A DNA stretch of 14,590 nt from Dunaliella salina (Eukaryota; Chlorophyta; Chlorophyceae; Chlamydomonadales; Dunaliellaceae). The stretch's first letter is position 1. The number at the start of each line of letters is the position of its first letter. The translations under genes were made by a program, and so were the position numbers. The notes beneath the pieces were generated by a model that was not told where the DNA came from, did not search any database, and saw only the letters and a list, made by a program, of their open reading frames with translations. Shown piece after piece: positions 7,099 through 14,590 of the stretch. The stretch is from positions 1 through 14,590 of the forward strand of contig MU070042.1 of NCBI GenBank assembly GCA_002284615.2. Reading direction: 5' to 3'.

Positions 7099-7175
7099 GT
7101 TGATAGCTTGGTACTTCAGCTTGGGAGACCAATTGCGAGCAACCAGCTGCTGATAAGACTCACAAGAGTTGTGAG
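7099..7175 (+). CDS. Candidate coding exon 2 of the same gene
   Basis: The acceptor ggttgcag ends at 7098 after a T-rich stretch, and the donor GAG|GTAGGT is at 7176. The phase-0 frame inherited from exon 1 is open over 25 codons (VDSLVLQLGRPIASNQLLI, then RLTRVV) and leaves two bases. A second possible acceptor, cttcag, at about 7114-7119 would shorten it. Confidence 0.22.
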
Positions 7176-7220
7176 GTAGGTTGTAAGTTATTTACAACCT
7201 TGTAGTTACATGATTTCTTT

Positions 7221-7288
7221 GGATATGTGTGGTGCCTCTCAGGGTTATGATGGGATATGTGTGGTGCCTCTCAGGGTTATGATGGGAT
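7221..7288. repeat. Exact tandem duplication, 32-bp unit
   Basis: The 32-bp unit that begins ggatatgtgtggtgcctctc at 7221 is repeated exactly from 7253, with four more matching bases to 7288. It is a recent slippage or duplication within the candidate intron. Confidence 0.9.
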
Positions 7289-7997
7289 TGCAAATGGTTG
7301 AAGAGTCAAAAATAAATTAGAGGCACTGTATGTAACTCTGAGAAGATTGTACATGTTAATGTATATAATATACATTAAGTTCCAAACTGGCCAGGGTCAT
7401 TACCTCAACCAAATTGGAATTTAATGTTGTTGCAACATGTGAAGTTGTGTTGTACTTAGTGCATATTGGCAACATGTTGTGCTGGCAAGGATGATGAATG
7501 TGACAGAATCAAAAGAAGTTTTTAATTGTTTGGACTCATACACAGCTGCTATTGTTGAACTTAATGTCTTGCAAGAAAGGAATGATGTGTGAGAAAAATA
7601 AAATGGATCTTTAGAAGGAAAAGAAAGTGAAGAGCTTAAAATACCTCAACTAAGCACAAGCAGTAGGGGCAATGGGGTCCAGATGCATCTTGAACAACCA
7701 TTCTATTTTTCCAAGCAGGCAGCGTCAAACAGGAGATAATAAATACATTTAAGTCAGGTTGCTAGAAATCTTAGGAGCAGCTGCTGTGTCTGTGGAAAGG
7801 TATGCACAACTCAAATCAGGCCAAACCCACCATATACATGTATTTGATTGATGGAAATGGCTCTAGAAACAAAAAAATAAATGGAGGAAAATATGAGGAA
7901 GATTTGTAAAGGTATGTGGATAAGTTGAAAACAAAGTCAATGAGTTGACATATGAGTTTGGCTTAACTTTACATTTCAACACTTTCCATTTGTGCAG
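7289..7997. other. Non-coding stretch, probable intron
   Basis: AT-rich and full of stops in all frames, with no recognisable gene. The right end has the marks of an intron 3' end: a cttaac branch-like word near 7961, a T/C-rich tract and gtgcag at 7992-7997. Confidence 0.3.
7356..7378. repeat. AT-rich hairpin
   Basis: ttaatgtata and tatacattaa are perfect 10-bp complements around taa. The size is small and the function unknown. Confidence 0.6.
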
Positions 7998-8037
7998 GTT
8001 TGCGAAGGGCAGAAGTGACATCTCTGGAGGTGGAGTT
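7998..8037 (+). CDS. Candidate 40-nt coding exon 3 of the same gene
   Basis: This is the best-delimited exon candidate of the region. A strong acceptor (ccatttgtgcag, with an upstream branch-like cttaac) ends at 7997, and a perfect plant-type donor GTAAGT starts at 8038. One base completes the split Arg codon from exon 2, then FAKGRSDISGGGV follows in an open frame, ending in phase 0. The 40-nt length is short but within the range of internal exons. Confidence 0.27.
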
Positions 8038-8043
8038 GTAAGT

Positions 8044-8438
8044 TAGTGAGAAATTCTTGAGGCCAAAAAAACAAATAGGTTGTACAATGTACTCAAAGGG
8101 CCTCCACGTAGTGCTGGATATTACATTAGCAAGGCAAAAGCCAAAAGTTGTGAAAAAAACAACAGGAAGTGCTTCGATGGTAATGTTGTGAGTAGTGTTG
8201 AATTCATCATCTCCTTTGCCAAGATGCTTCGCATCAGACTACATCAACCTTAACCTGCAAGTGCTTATTGTGACATTCAAATTTGTTTATGTATTGCATA
8301 TAAGATTGTAGGATCTTTTACGCGTGAGATTTTAATTTACTTTTCATGTTTCAATTTCTCCCCCCACCCCCTGAGATATGGTGAAGAAAAAACATTTGGA
8401 CTTGATGACTCATATGCAACTCTTGCAAAATAACTTTT
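8044..8438. other. Non-coding stretch
   Basis: No gene or repeat is recognised. An alternative acceptor, tctcctttgccaag, at about 8213-8226 would lead to a stop after nine codons. Confidence 0.25.
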
Positions 8439-8563
8439 GAGCCTCTTTGAATCCTTTGAGCTTTGAAGTCCTTCAAACCTTTCGGTCCCTTGAGCCCTTG
8501 AGTCCTTTGAGTCCCTTTTGATCCCTTGAGTCCTTTTGATCCCTTGAGTCCTTTTGAATCCTC
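8439..8563. repeat. Degenerate 9-bp minisatellite (ccttttgat / cccttgagt)
   Basis: Two exact 18-bp units (ccttttgatcccttgagt) occupy 8514-8531 and 8532-8549, with a partial third. To the left are diverged cctttgag/cccttgag words from 8439 on. The repeated KDS/IKRTQG peptide seen in minus-strand frames is a by-product of the array. Confidence 0.8.
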
Positions 8564-8628
8564 TCACTTTTCCGAGTTCTTGAGTAATGTTGAGCAAGTC
8601 CCTCTAGCAAACTAGTACCAATTGATGT

Positions 8629-8775
8629 GAGGTCAATCATCATGAAGAAGAGAAGGGGGTGAGGGTTCCTTTTTTTTTTGTTTTTATGTAATGTCAACTA
8701 TTTTTTGAGGTCAACAGTCATGAAAACAGAATAGGGTTAAGTTTTTTTTGTTTTTATGTAATACCTATCAACTAC
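8629..8775. repeat. Imperfect tandem duplication, about 78 bp
   Basis: Two copies start with gaggtcaa (8629 and 8707), continue through a catgaa...gggt segment, a T-run and gtttttatgtaat, and end in tcaacta (8693-8700 and 8768-8774). Length differences sit mainly in the T-runs. Confidence 0.75.
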
Positions 8776-8866
8776 AAAAGTAACCTATTTCATGAAGATT
8801 ATTACTTAATTATTATATTATTATTATTACAAAATATATAATGTCTGAAAAATTTATTATGTATTG
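8776..8866. other. AT-rich stretch
   Basis: ATT/TTA-rich simple sequence (for example ttattatattattattatt) with no coding potential. Confidence 0.6.
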
Positions 8867-9046
8867 TTGACAATACTGTATGCACTGACAAACAAATGCT
8901 TCCTAAACCCAATCTTTTTGAAAAGTTGGGCGCTGGGTTGGACAAGAGTTGTCTTCACGGCATACAGTGTAGTCAACGATATATAATGAAGCGTTAACCT
9001 TTCATCGGAAGAGCTTCATTATGGTACGTTGCCAACACTGTATACA
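8866..9046. repeat. Three related copies of a palindromic module
   Basis: 8959-8990 and 9012-9044 form an imperfect inverted repeat (catacagtgt.gtcaacg...ataatgaag against its complement) around a loop of about 21 nt. A third, partial copy (ttgttgacaatactgtatgcac, split here as ttgttgacaat/actgtatgcac) lies at 8866-8886 in the orientation of the right arm. This may be the end of a small foldback or MITE-like repeat; no target-site duplication was identified. Confidence 0.55.
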
Positions 9047-9630
9047 CTAAAATAAAACTTCTACAGGTACATGAACCCAGGTACCTACCAACGTTTGCTA
9101 CACCACAATGATCATTTTCATGTCAAACATTTAGTTCTTTTGCTTATTGATATTTGTTTTTGCATGCTCTCTTCTTGCAACACACTAACTTGAGCAGCCT
9201 TCTTGGCTCCCTGGCTTTGTTCTGCTTACCTCAAATAAAATCTAGAACCGTTCTCGTAGAGCACAAAATCGCTACAGCCTACTTGCGCCATTACGTGTGC
9301 CAGCCTACACGCATGCCATTGACTTCACATACAAAACACATGAAAACGGGGTTTTATGATGCTCGAACCCCAACACCTACCAAACGCCCTCCTCGTCCTT
9401 ATAGTATCTTTTCATACCGTCCGGACTATACCTTTGTTTTACATTTATCTGTTTTTGCACGCTCTCTTCTTGCAACACACTAACATGACCAGCCTTCTTG
9501 GCTCCCTGCCTTGGCTTGGCTCACTTCAAACAAAATTTTAAACCATTCCCTCAAATCACAAAACCGCTACAGCCAACTTTGCGGCATTACACGTGGCAGC
9601 CTACACACTTCTCACTTTTTTTTTTGGCCA
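9040..9630. repeat. Imperfect tandem duplication, about 295-bp unit
   Basis: Two diverged copies meet at about 9335. Matching landmarks are 295 bp apart: cttcttgcaa at 9171 and 9466, followed in each by cacactaac, cagccttcttggctccctg, then a caaaat, cgctacagcc and cagcctacac series. gaaccca/gaacccc plus acctaccaa marks the left side. Short ORFs across it are not conserved between the two copies in frame, so I read it as non-coding. Confidence 0.75.
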
Positions 9631-10202
9631 ACGACCGCAGCCCAAAGAGCCTACATAATGTAGCGCTACTCTGCGTGCAGGTGTATAAGAGGTTGGATTG
9701 TTGTTCATTTTAGATATTACCAGCCACACCAATTAAGATGATATGTAGAGTCAACTTTTTATTCCTGATTGGATTTCTTGAGCTGTGAGCATAATCCTCT
9801 TTTACATCACTTGACCTTATATTTGTGCGTGCACTCCCCCTCACTTGTCAATTTCCTTTTTCATTCACCTATGGCCTCCCTGGTGCTTTCATGCACGGCA
9901 TGTCACAGTACTAAGCAGCCAAACATGGCTTAAAGTCATTTCCCTTAATGTAATCTTGCATTTTACATGTCAAAGAGCTCTGTTACCCTGCAAAAAACTT
10001 GAAACGTTGCCCTCCTTTTCATGAGCGTGGTGGGTTGGTCCTAGCAGATTCAAGATTGGCTGTTAAATTTGCCGAATGGCCACACAAATTTGCTACATGA
10101 GCTGCACTCCACTCTCTTTTGACTACTACCGCAACAACCATTTTATGTGTTGCAACAATTGCAACTAACTATTTTTTTCCAAAATTTCTTCTTTATTTCC
10201 AG
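9631..10202. other. Non-coding stretch ending in an intron-like 3' end
   Basis: No gene is recognised. The right end has aactaac (about 10164-10170), a long T/C-rich tract and tttccag at 10196-10202, a strong acceptor for the exon that follows. Confidence 0.3.
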
Positions 10203-10367
10203 CAAGGCAGTCATCATGAGAAGAGGCGGCTAACTTCAGAGGCAAAACTTTTAGGCCAAAGCAGGATGGTCATAAATAAGATCCTCATGTCCTGTCACTT
10301 CAGTAAAGAAAGGGCAAATTCCTGCACAATCTGCCAGAGTTGTCACTTGTCCCTGCATGCTGAATAG
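10203..10367 (+). CDS. Candidate terminal coding exon of the spliced gene
   Basis: It starts after a strong acceptor (tttatttccag) in phase 0, matching the phase left by exon 3. It reads QGSHHEKRRLTSEAKLLGQS, then a further 34 residues to a TAG at 10365-10367. The first 26 residues look protein-like (basic, helical); the C-terminal part is Cys/His-rich (CTICQSCH). Joined with exons 1-3, the total is exactly 369 nt (122 residues plus stop). No family is recognised. It could instead be an exon of another gene or chance. Confidence 0.25.
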   Translation, partial: QGSHHEKRRLTSEAKLLGQSRMVINKILMSCHFSKERANSCTICQSCHLSLHAE

Positions 10368-10836
10368 TTGCCATCAGTGCTGCATTGTTCACGGCATCGG
10401 GGCCAAGGCACTGTCCATGTCCATTTCAGTTGCTGCATGAAGCAGCTCTGTCCGTCAAAAGTCCACCCCAGCAAAGTCTTCTCAAAGAATTCAAGGCCAA
10501 AACATAAGCTATAAGCCTTTCAAGCCATGCATGTGGGGAAAGAAAACTTGTGCAGGCTGCTCCATGTCCAGCTGTGATACATATGGTAAAAAGCGTCACA
10601 CACCCTACAATTGGTAGAAGAGCGGGCAGGTTCCATCTGCGCTTGATTGCACTGTCTGCTCCCCAAATGCAGGCAAATCACCCAAGGACACAGCAACCAG
10701 GCCCTGTGCTCTCCCATGCGTGCTTTCCACCACTTAGATATATGAGGCAGCTCATTCTGCAGCTGGTCGATTTTGCAGAGCCGAGTATGCAAATCGTCTG
10801 GTGAATGCATCCAAGGTCGGCTGCCTTAGCACATTC
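10368..10836. other. Unassigned stretch
   Basis: Overlapping ORFs exist on both strands (10550-10804 plus, 10520-10810 minus), but neither shows a recognisable motif. The two-strand openness reflects base composition. No polyadenylation signal AATAAA is seen close to the end of the preceding exon. Confidence 0.25.
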
Positions 10837-11240
10837 ACTCTTCACTCTGATTGGCAGTCATGTAGCCAGACGGGCCGGTCTTCACTTTGTTCGGCGCTCA
10901 TGCAACCAAAGGGCACAAAAGGCTTGTCTTCACTGAGATCGACAGAGACACAGCCAAAGGGGTCAACAGGCTCGTCTTCACTCCGGTCGACAGTGATGCA
11001 GCCAAAGGGCCTCAACAGGCTACTTTTTACTCTAGTTCGCGGTCATGCAGCCCTGAGTGCCCAAGTGGGCTGGTCTTCACCCTATTCGGCGCACATGCAG
11101 CCCTAGGGCTCAAACATGTTTCCTCATGCAGCCATGAGGAAGTCTCAAACAAGCTTCTGTCCAGTCAGTGCGTCTTCAACACCTTCACTCTTCACTCTGG
11201 TCATACGTCATGCAGCCATAAGGCTCAAACAAACTCGTCC
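10837..11240. repeat. Diverged minisatellite with about 48-bp unit
   Basis: Units begin at gtcttcac or its variants: 10878, 10926, 10974, 11022 and 11073, with decayed copies before (about 10837) and after (to about 11240). Each unit has the pattern gtcttcact...cg.c.g.catgcagcc.aaggg.tcaacagg. The first three spacings are exactly 48 bp, a multiple of three, so plus frames keep a repeated peptide (SSLRST, then QPKG). Whether it is translated cannot be judged; units drift to 51 bp and lose the frame to the right. Confidence 0.8.
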
Positions 11241-11838
11241 AGTCATCCGTGGAGGAAGGAGCCGGCCCAGATGTTGAAGGTACCACCTGCATGCATGGCA
11301 TGGGGCAGGCACAAGGCTCGGGATAAGATGGGCCAGGGATTTTGCTTCATCATGAAGGCATCACCTGCAGTGCAGGAGTCGACGGAGCGCATGCGTAGTT
11401 CCACATTTTTTCTTTTGTTGGTCGAATGAGAGAACGCGCTCCCTCTCAAAGACAGCATGCCACAGTGTTGCCTGGTGAAAGAAGCCTTGTCCCCAAGCTT
11501 TACGACAAATGTCATGGATGGACAAGGTTGTGGGTCTGAAGCAGAGCACGCAGGCAACATGAGTAGCTCAGCGCTTTGACAGTGTGGACAGCGCACATGA
11601 TGATGGCGAACCTGACAGACCCAGGGGAAGACCTCATCAAAGCTCCTGACATTTCATGGCGAACAGCACAGCCAAACCTGCAGCTGCTGACCAAGAGCCT
11701 CTGTCTCAGCCTACAGGAGTGCCTGATTTGCATCAGGTGCAATACATCAGATGCAATGCACCCTGAACCTAGAATTTTTCCTCATCCAAATGGTGACGCA
11801 CAAGAATGGTTAAAAAAGATGCCTACTTTCCTTAATTG
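11241..11838. other. Unassigned stretch downstream of the SDR exon
   Basis: No recognisable gene. Since the SDR-like exon on the minus strand ends at 11839, this would contain its 3' UTR and flank. Open frames on both strands (11243-11596 minus, 11576-11875 plus) lack motifs. Confidence 0.25.
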
Positions 11839-12111
11839 CTATCTAGCAAAGCCACAGCCAGGGGAGCGAGCCTGAAACAAACAGTGGGGAAAGGAGCCCC
11901 AGTTGATTCCCTTTCTTGGCGCACAAGGCCGGCTGAGAGCTGCACCTGATTCTCCCTGATCATGCTTCCTGGCCCGTACCTGGAAGGCACGCCCCTGTGT
12001 AGAAGGAGGCCTTAGGAGAGCGTTCACAATCACTGCAGCCACATCTTCTCGCGACACGCGCTGCTGTTGCGCACTACCCCCCGCGCTACTGCTTGCCTGT
12101 GGGCCGCCTTG
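11839..12111 (-). CDS. C-terminal exon of a probable atypical short-chain dehydrogenase (NAD(P)-binding)
   Basis: On the minus strand an acceptor cttgcag (complement of 12112-12118) is followed by an open frame of 90 codons to a TAG at 11839-11841. A low-complexity Q/S/A/G start (QGGPQASSSAGGSAQQQ) leads into RVSREDVAAVIVNALLRPPS and then TQGRAFQVRARK. This is the late segment of atypical SDR / NmrA-like Rossmann proteins, where 'S-R-x-D-V-A-x-V...A-L' forms the helix after the substrate pocket and 'G-x-x-F-x-V' the last strand. It most resembles plastid-type plant SDRs (extended/atypical a5 type). A GTACGG donor at 11979-11974 and a TTTCAG acceptor near 11872 would remove 108 nt in frame; the unspliced reading fits the family better. 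The nucleotide-binding N-terminus (GxxGxxG) must lie upstream in exons beyond the CA tract, and I do not find it in the window. Confidence 0.42.
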   Translation of the reverse strand, partial: QGGPQASSSAGGSAQQQRVSREDVAAVIVNALLRPPSTQGRAFQVRARKHDQGESGAALSRPCAPRKGINWGSFPHCLFQARSPGCGFAR

Positions 12112-12118
12112 CTGCAAG

Positions 12119-12125
<7 letters not shown>

Positions 12126-12207
<82 letters not shown>
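12126..12207. repeat. (GT)41 microsatellite
   Basis: 82 uninterrupted bases of alternating G and T. On the minus strand it is (CA)41 within the intron just upstream of the SDR-like exon. ORFs reading through it as CV or TH repeats are artefacts. Confidence 0.97.
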
Positions 12208-12208
<1 letters not shown>

Positions 12209-12924
12209 GTATACATTTACATACAGTACAGAAAGTACATCATCCCTTAAAAATAATAATGTTTTTGAGGGGTGCGGGATGACAGCGGACAGGAGGAAAA
12301 ATAATGAACTCTGGACGCGCGGGAATATGCTTGAAAGTGAAATTGATATAGGCAAATTGGTTTTAAGCAAATTGAGAATGGTTGCCCTAGCGGGAACATG
12401 CGGGAAAGCAAAAAATAAATACCAAGGGTTGCGGGATTGAAGCGGGAAGCAAGAACAAAACATATTTTTCAGGGGTGTGGAATGGTTAAATTTCTGTACG
12501 GTTGTACATACATATATACAAGGGTTACAAGGGAACAGAGGCCTTCAGTCAAAACGACTGACTGCTAGCCTGGTCATAAAAAGAAAGAAGTATATCATGG
12601 AAGTTCATGGATAAAAGGAAAGAGCTTATTCTTGTTCTGGTTCATAAAGTTAGACATTTCATGCAATTGAACATGGTGAAATGCAGGCAAGTGAGGAGCC
12701 ATTTGAGCGACATTGGTTGAGAGATATCCAGAAACAAGCCACACCGCGGATAATGTGATGGGGTAGATCAAGATAGAAATATTTGGGAAGGATTTATAGT
12801 GAAAAGGTAACATCAACATTTTTAGTCAAGAGGGCACACCAGTGATGATATGTGCACATCTTGCAGTTGATATCACTTGTTGATAGTGTGAGAATAAATT
12901 TATATATGTTGGGGGTGCCAAAAA
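12208..12924. other. Unassigned stretch, probable intron
   Basis: AT-rich, without recognisable coding sequence or repeats. It would be intron if the minus-strand SDR exon has upstream exons. Confidence 0.25.
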
Positions 12925-13909
12925 AAATCTGACTGCTGGTCAGGTTAGCCTAGCAATGTGTGAAAACGGGGAGTTAATGCCCCGCTGCATTCTGAGGCTA
13001 CAAAGTGCTTGAGGATGGCCTGTTTGGTACTTCTGCATCAAAAAAGTAAGGGTGGGGCTCTCATTTTGAGCCATAGGCATTTTAGGTCATTTTTGACCAT
13101 GTCCAGGCAAATGGGTGCCAAAACACCTGCCCTGGCCCAAATTTTGCCCATATTTTAGCTCTCAGGTAGGTTCTAAATCAAGCCTGATCCATCAGAGTGA
13201 AAAAAAGGGGGGCAAAATTTGGTCTTGAGCACTTAGTGCATGGTCACCTGCGCGCCATTTGCAAGGCAAAAGTGGTGCAAACTGGAAACCAGGCAAGCAC
13301 TGTTCTTGGCCCCCACCTGAGTATGAGGACTTGTCCAGCATATTTCCCAGGCATGTCCTGCCAGTTTTGGTGGCCCAGGAGTAGGTTTGCGCGTCCCTGG
13401 GGCTCGGTCAAAGCGCCAGCTATCATGAAGTTTCAAGAGCCATCTCCTTTTCATTCCCAGCCTGCCACCCTTTGAAAACCAGGTAGGTGCACTTCTCTAC
13501 TTAAAGAGCACTCGAAACTCTTATGGAACCTTGTCTGGCTAATTATGCCGTCCAGTGTACAAAAAGCCTTTGCTTCTCGCCATTTCCCTGCCAAAATCGG
13601 GGTGCCAGGGAGCGAGTTTCTGGGCCCCCGCCCCAGCCCCGCGGACCCCCTGGAATGTGCTCCTGATAAAGTGCTTAGCCATCGCTGCTGGTCAGGTAAG
13701 CCGGGGAGGGGCTTCCTGAGGACCCCATTCTGGCTGGGATTATGCATGATTCCTGGTCCCCTACCCTGAGGCCCCCCTGCACAAACTGAGTATGCAGGGT
13801 TGCTCAGAATGGTCAAATTAGAGGACCCGCATACTCAGAATTAGCAGGCCGCAGCGGGGCATTAACTCAAACCTACTTGGCTAACCTGACTGCTGGCATG
13901 TACAGATTT
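12925..13909. repeat. Long-spaced imperfect inverted repeat (foldback-like element)
   Basis: Arms of about 72-76 bp lie at 12925-12996 and 13834-13909. Blocks match in inverted order: aaatct against agattt at the outer ends, tcaggttagcc (12940-12950) against ggctaacctga (13879-13889), the 18-mer gagttaatgccccgctgc (12971-12988) against its exact complement at 13851-13868, and ctgag against ctcag at the inner ends. A third copy of the outer part (ctgctggtcaggtaagcc) is at 13685-13702. The interior shows no transposase. The outer ends could be termini of a MITE or foldback element; no target-site duplication is obvious. Confidence 0.65.
13137..13222. repeat. 13-bp inverted repeat
   Basis: ccaaattttgccc (13137-13149) and gggcaaaatttgg (13210-13222) are exact complements with a 60-nt spacer, inside the larger foldback-like region. 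Confidence 0.75.
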
Positions 13910-14028
13910 CGGGTGGGAACCCCTTGACCCACCCACCCACCCTAAAAGCCCCCTTCCAGTGCCCCAATTTAGACAAAGAGGGTACCAATCTGCTCCTCTT
14001 TCAATTCTGCACCCACCTGCATACTCAG
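13786..14028. repeat. Repeated ctgagtatgc / gcatactcag module
   Basis: ctgagtatgc at 13786-13795, its complement gcatactcag at 13829-13838, and gcatactcag again at 14019-14028. A related cacctgagtatga lies near 13315-13327. These are local short inverted and direct copies of unknown role. Confidence 0.6.
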
Positions 14029-14475
14029 CGCAATTAAAAATTGAGTTGCCACAGAGTTTTGGGGCAAAAACTGAAGAACGGACGCCCATGAATACCTGCC
14101 CTTCCAGACACCCACAACTGGCTTGCAAGCCCACAAACTGCCGTCCTAACTTCACTATGCAAAAACATATCACACATTGTCACAATCCTGGAAGTTTGAA
14201 TTAATTTGCCGCATGTTTGTCTCCACACCCCCTGCTGCCCAGACCCTTGCGCGCATGGCACCGACTCTCAGCCATGCACACAGACCTCCCATTTTACTCA
14301 ATTTGCACAAAGAAGGTGCCAATCAACAGTTCTCAAGCTCAGGAATCTGACGGTGTGCTTATAATTCCGCGCAACAGAGAAATTCTGGAGGGGGCCCCAA
14401 AAAGTCTAGACCCCCCTGACTCACCCACCCTCACCGACCTTCTCCGATGGGACCCATACCTATACCAATCGATAG
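14029..14475. other. Unassigned stretch
   Basis: No coding motif or larger repeat is recognised. ORFs on both strands are short and unconvincing. Confidence 0.25.
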
Positions 14476-14506
14476 CTCTCTCTCTCTCTCTCCCGAATAA
14501 ATAATT

Positions 14507-14544
<38 letters not shown>

Positions 14545-14557
14545 TTGGGCACACACA

Positions 14558-14590
<33 letters not shown>
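14476..14590. repeat. CT and AC microsatellite cluster running off the window
   Basis: (CT)n at 14476-14492, a 31-base CT run at 14511-14541, (CA)n at 14550-14560 and a third CT run from 14561 to the window end. Confidence 0.95.

Noticed and set aside
9340..9395. tRNA- or SINE-like B box (GGTTCGAGC on the minus strand)
   Set aside because: No acceptor stem, no matching A box at the right distance and no cloverleaf could be drawn. The corresponding place in the other duplicate copy reads GGTTCATGT.
6184..9701. Shared word aagaggttggattg at 6184 and 9688 as element ends
   Set aside because: The match is only about 14 bases, with no flanking similarity or duplication to support a terminal repeat.
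10878..11120. CRISPR-like array
   Set aside because: Units are diverged and contiguous, without identical repeats and unique spacers. It is a minisatellite in a eukaryotic context.
11243..11596. 117-codon minus-strand ORF with Cys/His pairs
   Set aside because: C and H residues do not form a spaced zinc-binding pattern, and the opposite strand is equally open.
12067..12463. ORFs reading through the GT tract on both strands (CV or TH repeats)
   Set aside because: They are products of the microsatellite. Only the minus-strand part left of 12111 shows protein-like sequence.
13233..13816. Two minus-strand ORFs (60-121 codons) with P/G-rich peptides
   Set aside because: They lie within the inverted-repeat region, overlap plus-strand ORFs and have no recognisable motif.

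Overview
The window looks like nuclear DNA of a eukaryote, most likely of the green lineage (green alga, charophyte or seedless plant). The reasons are: GT-AG intron-like structure with U-rich introns; a dinucleotide microsatellite of 82 bases; nested DIRS-type and LINE-type retroelements, including a LINE that combines a PHD finger, RNase H, a zinc knuckle and a restriction-like endonuclease, a combination I associate with green-algal elements; and an exon that resembles plant-type atypical short-chain dehydrogenases. No prokaryotic operon structure, Shine-Dalgarno pattern, rRNA or convincing tRNA is visible. The species cannot be named from this.

Positions 1-5932 are a nest of dead retroelements. 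A DIRS-like reverse transcriptase (about 484-2270) is split by a 5'-truncated, minus-strand LINE (here LINE A, 901-1836), flanked by a perfect 14-bp target-site duplication at 887-900 and 1837-1850. The 5' junction of LINE A is filled with about 150 bp of scrambled short copies of the target sequence. Directly after the DIRS RT domain comes the 3' half of a second, plus-strand LINE (LINE B, about 2271-5932). It carries in order a PHD finger, a methyltransferase-like domain, RNase H, a CCHC knuckle and a PD-ELK endonuclease, broken by at least three frameshifts and one stop, and ends in a hairpin and a 6-bp-period tail. A GC-rich 27-bp inverted repeat lies at the left edge (49-132).

Positions 5933-10370 hold no transposon I can name. 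A CpG-rich segment with G-box, TATA and strong donor signals (6340-6960) is followed by four phase-compatible exon candidates on the plus strand (6767-6853, 7099-7175, 7998-8037, 10203-10367). Together they would encode a 122-residue protein with a mitochondrial-presequence-like N-terminus. This gene model is a hypothesis without recognised homology. The introns hold small tandem and inverted duplications.

Positions 10370-14590 contain a diverged 48-bp minisatellite (10837-11240), a minus-strand terminal exon of a probable atypical SDR (11839-12111) whose splice acceptor sits 14 nt beyond a (CA)41 tract, a long-spaced inverted repeat (12925-13909), and CT/AC microsatellites up to the window edge.
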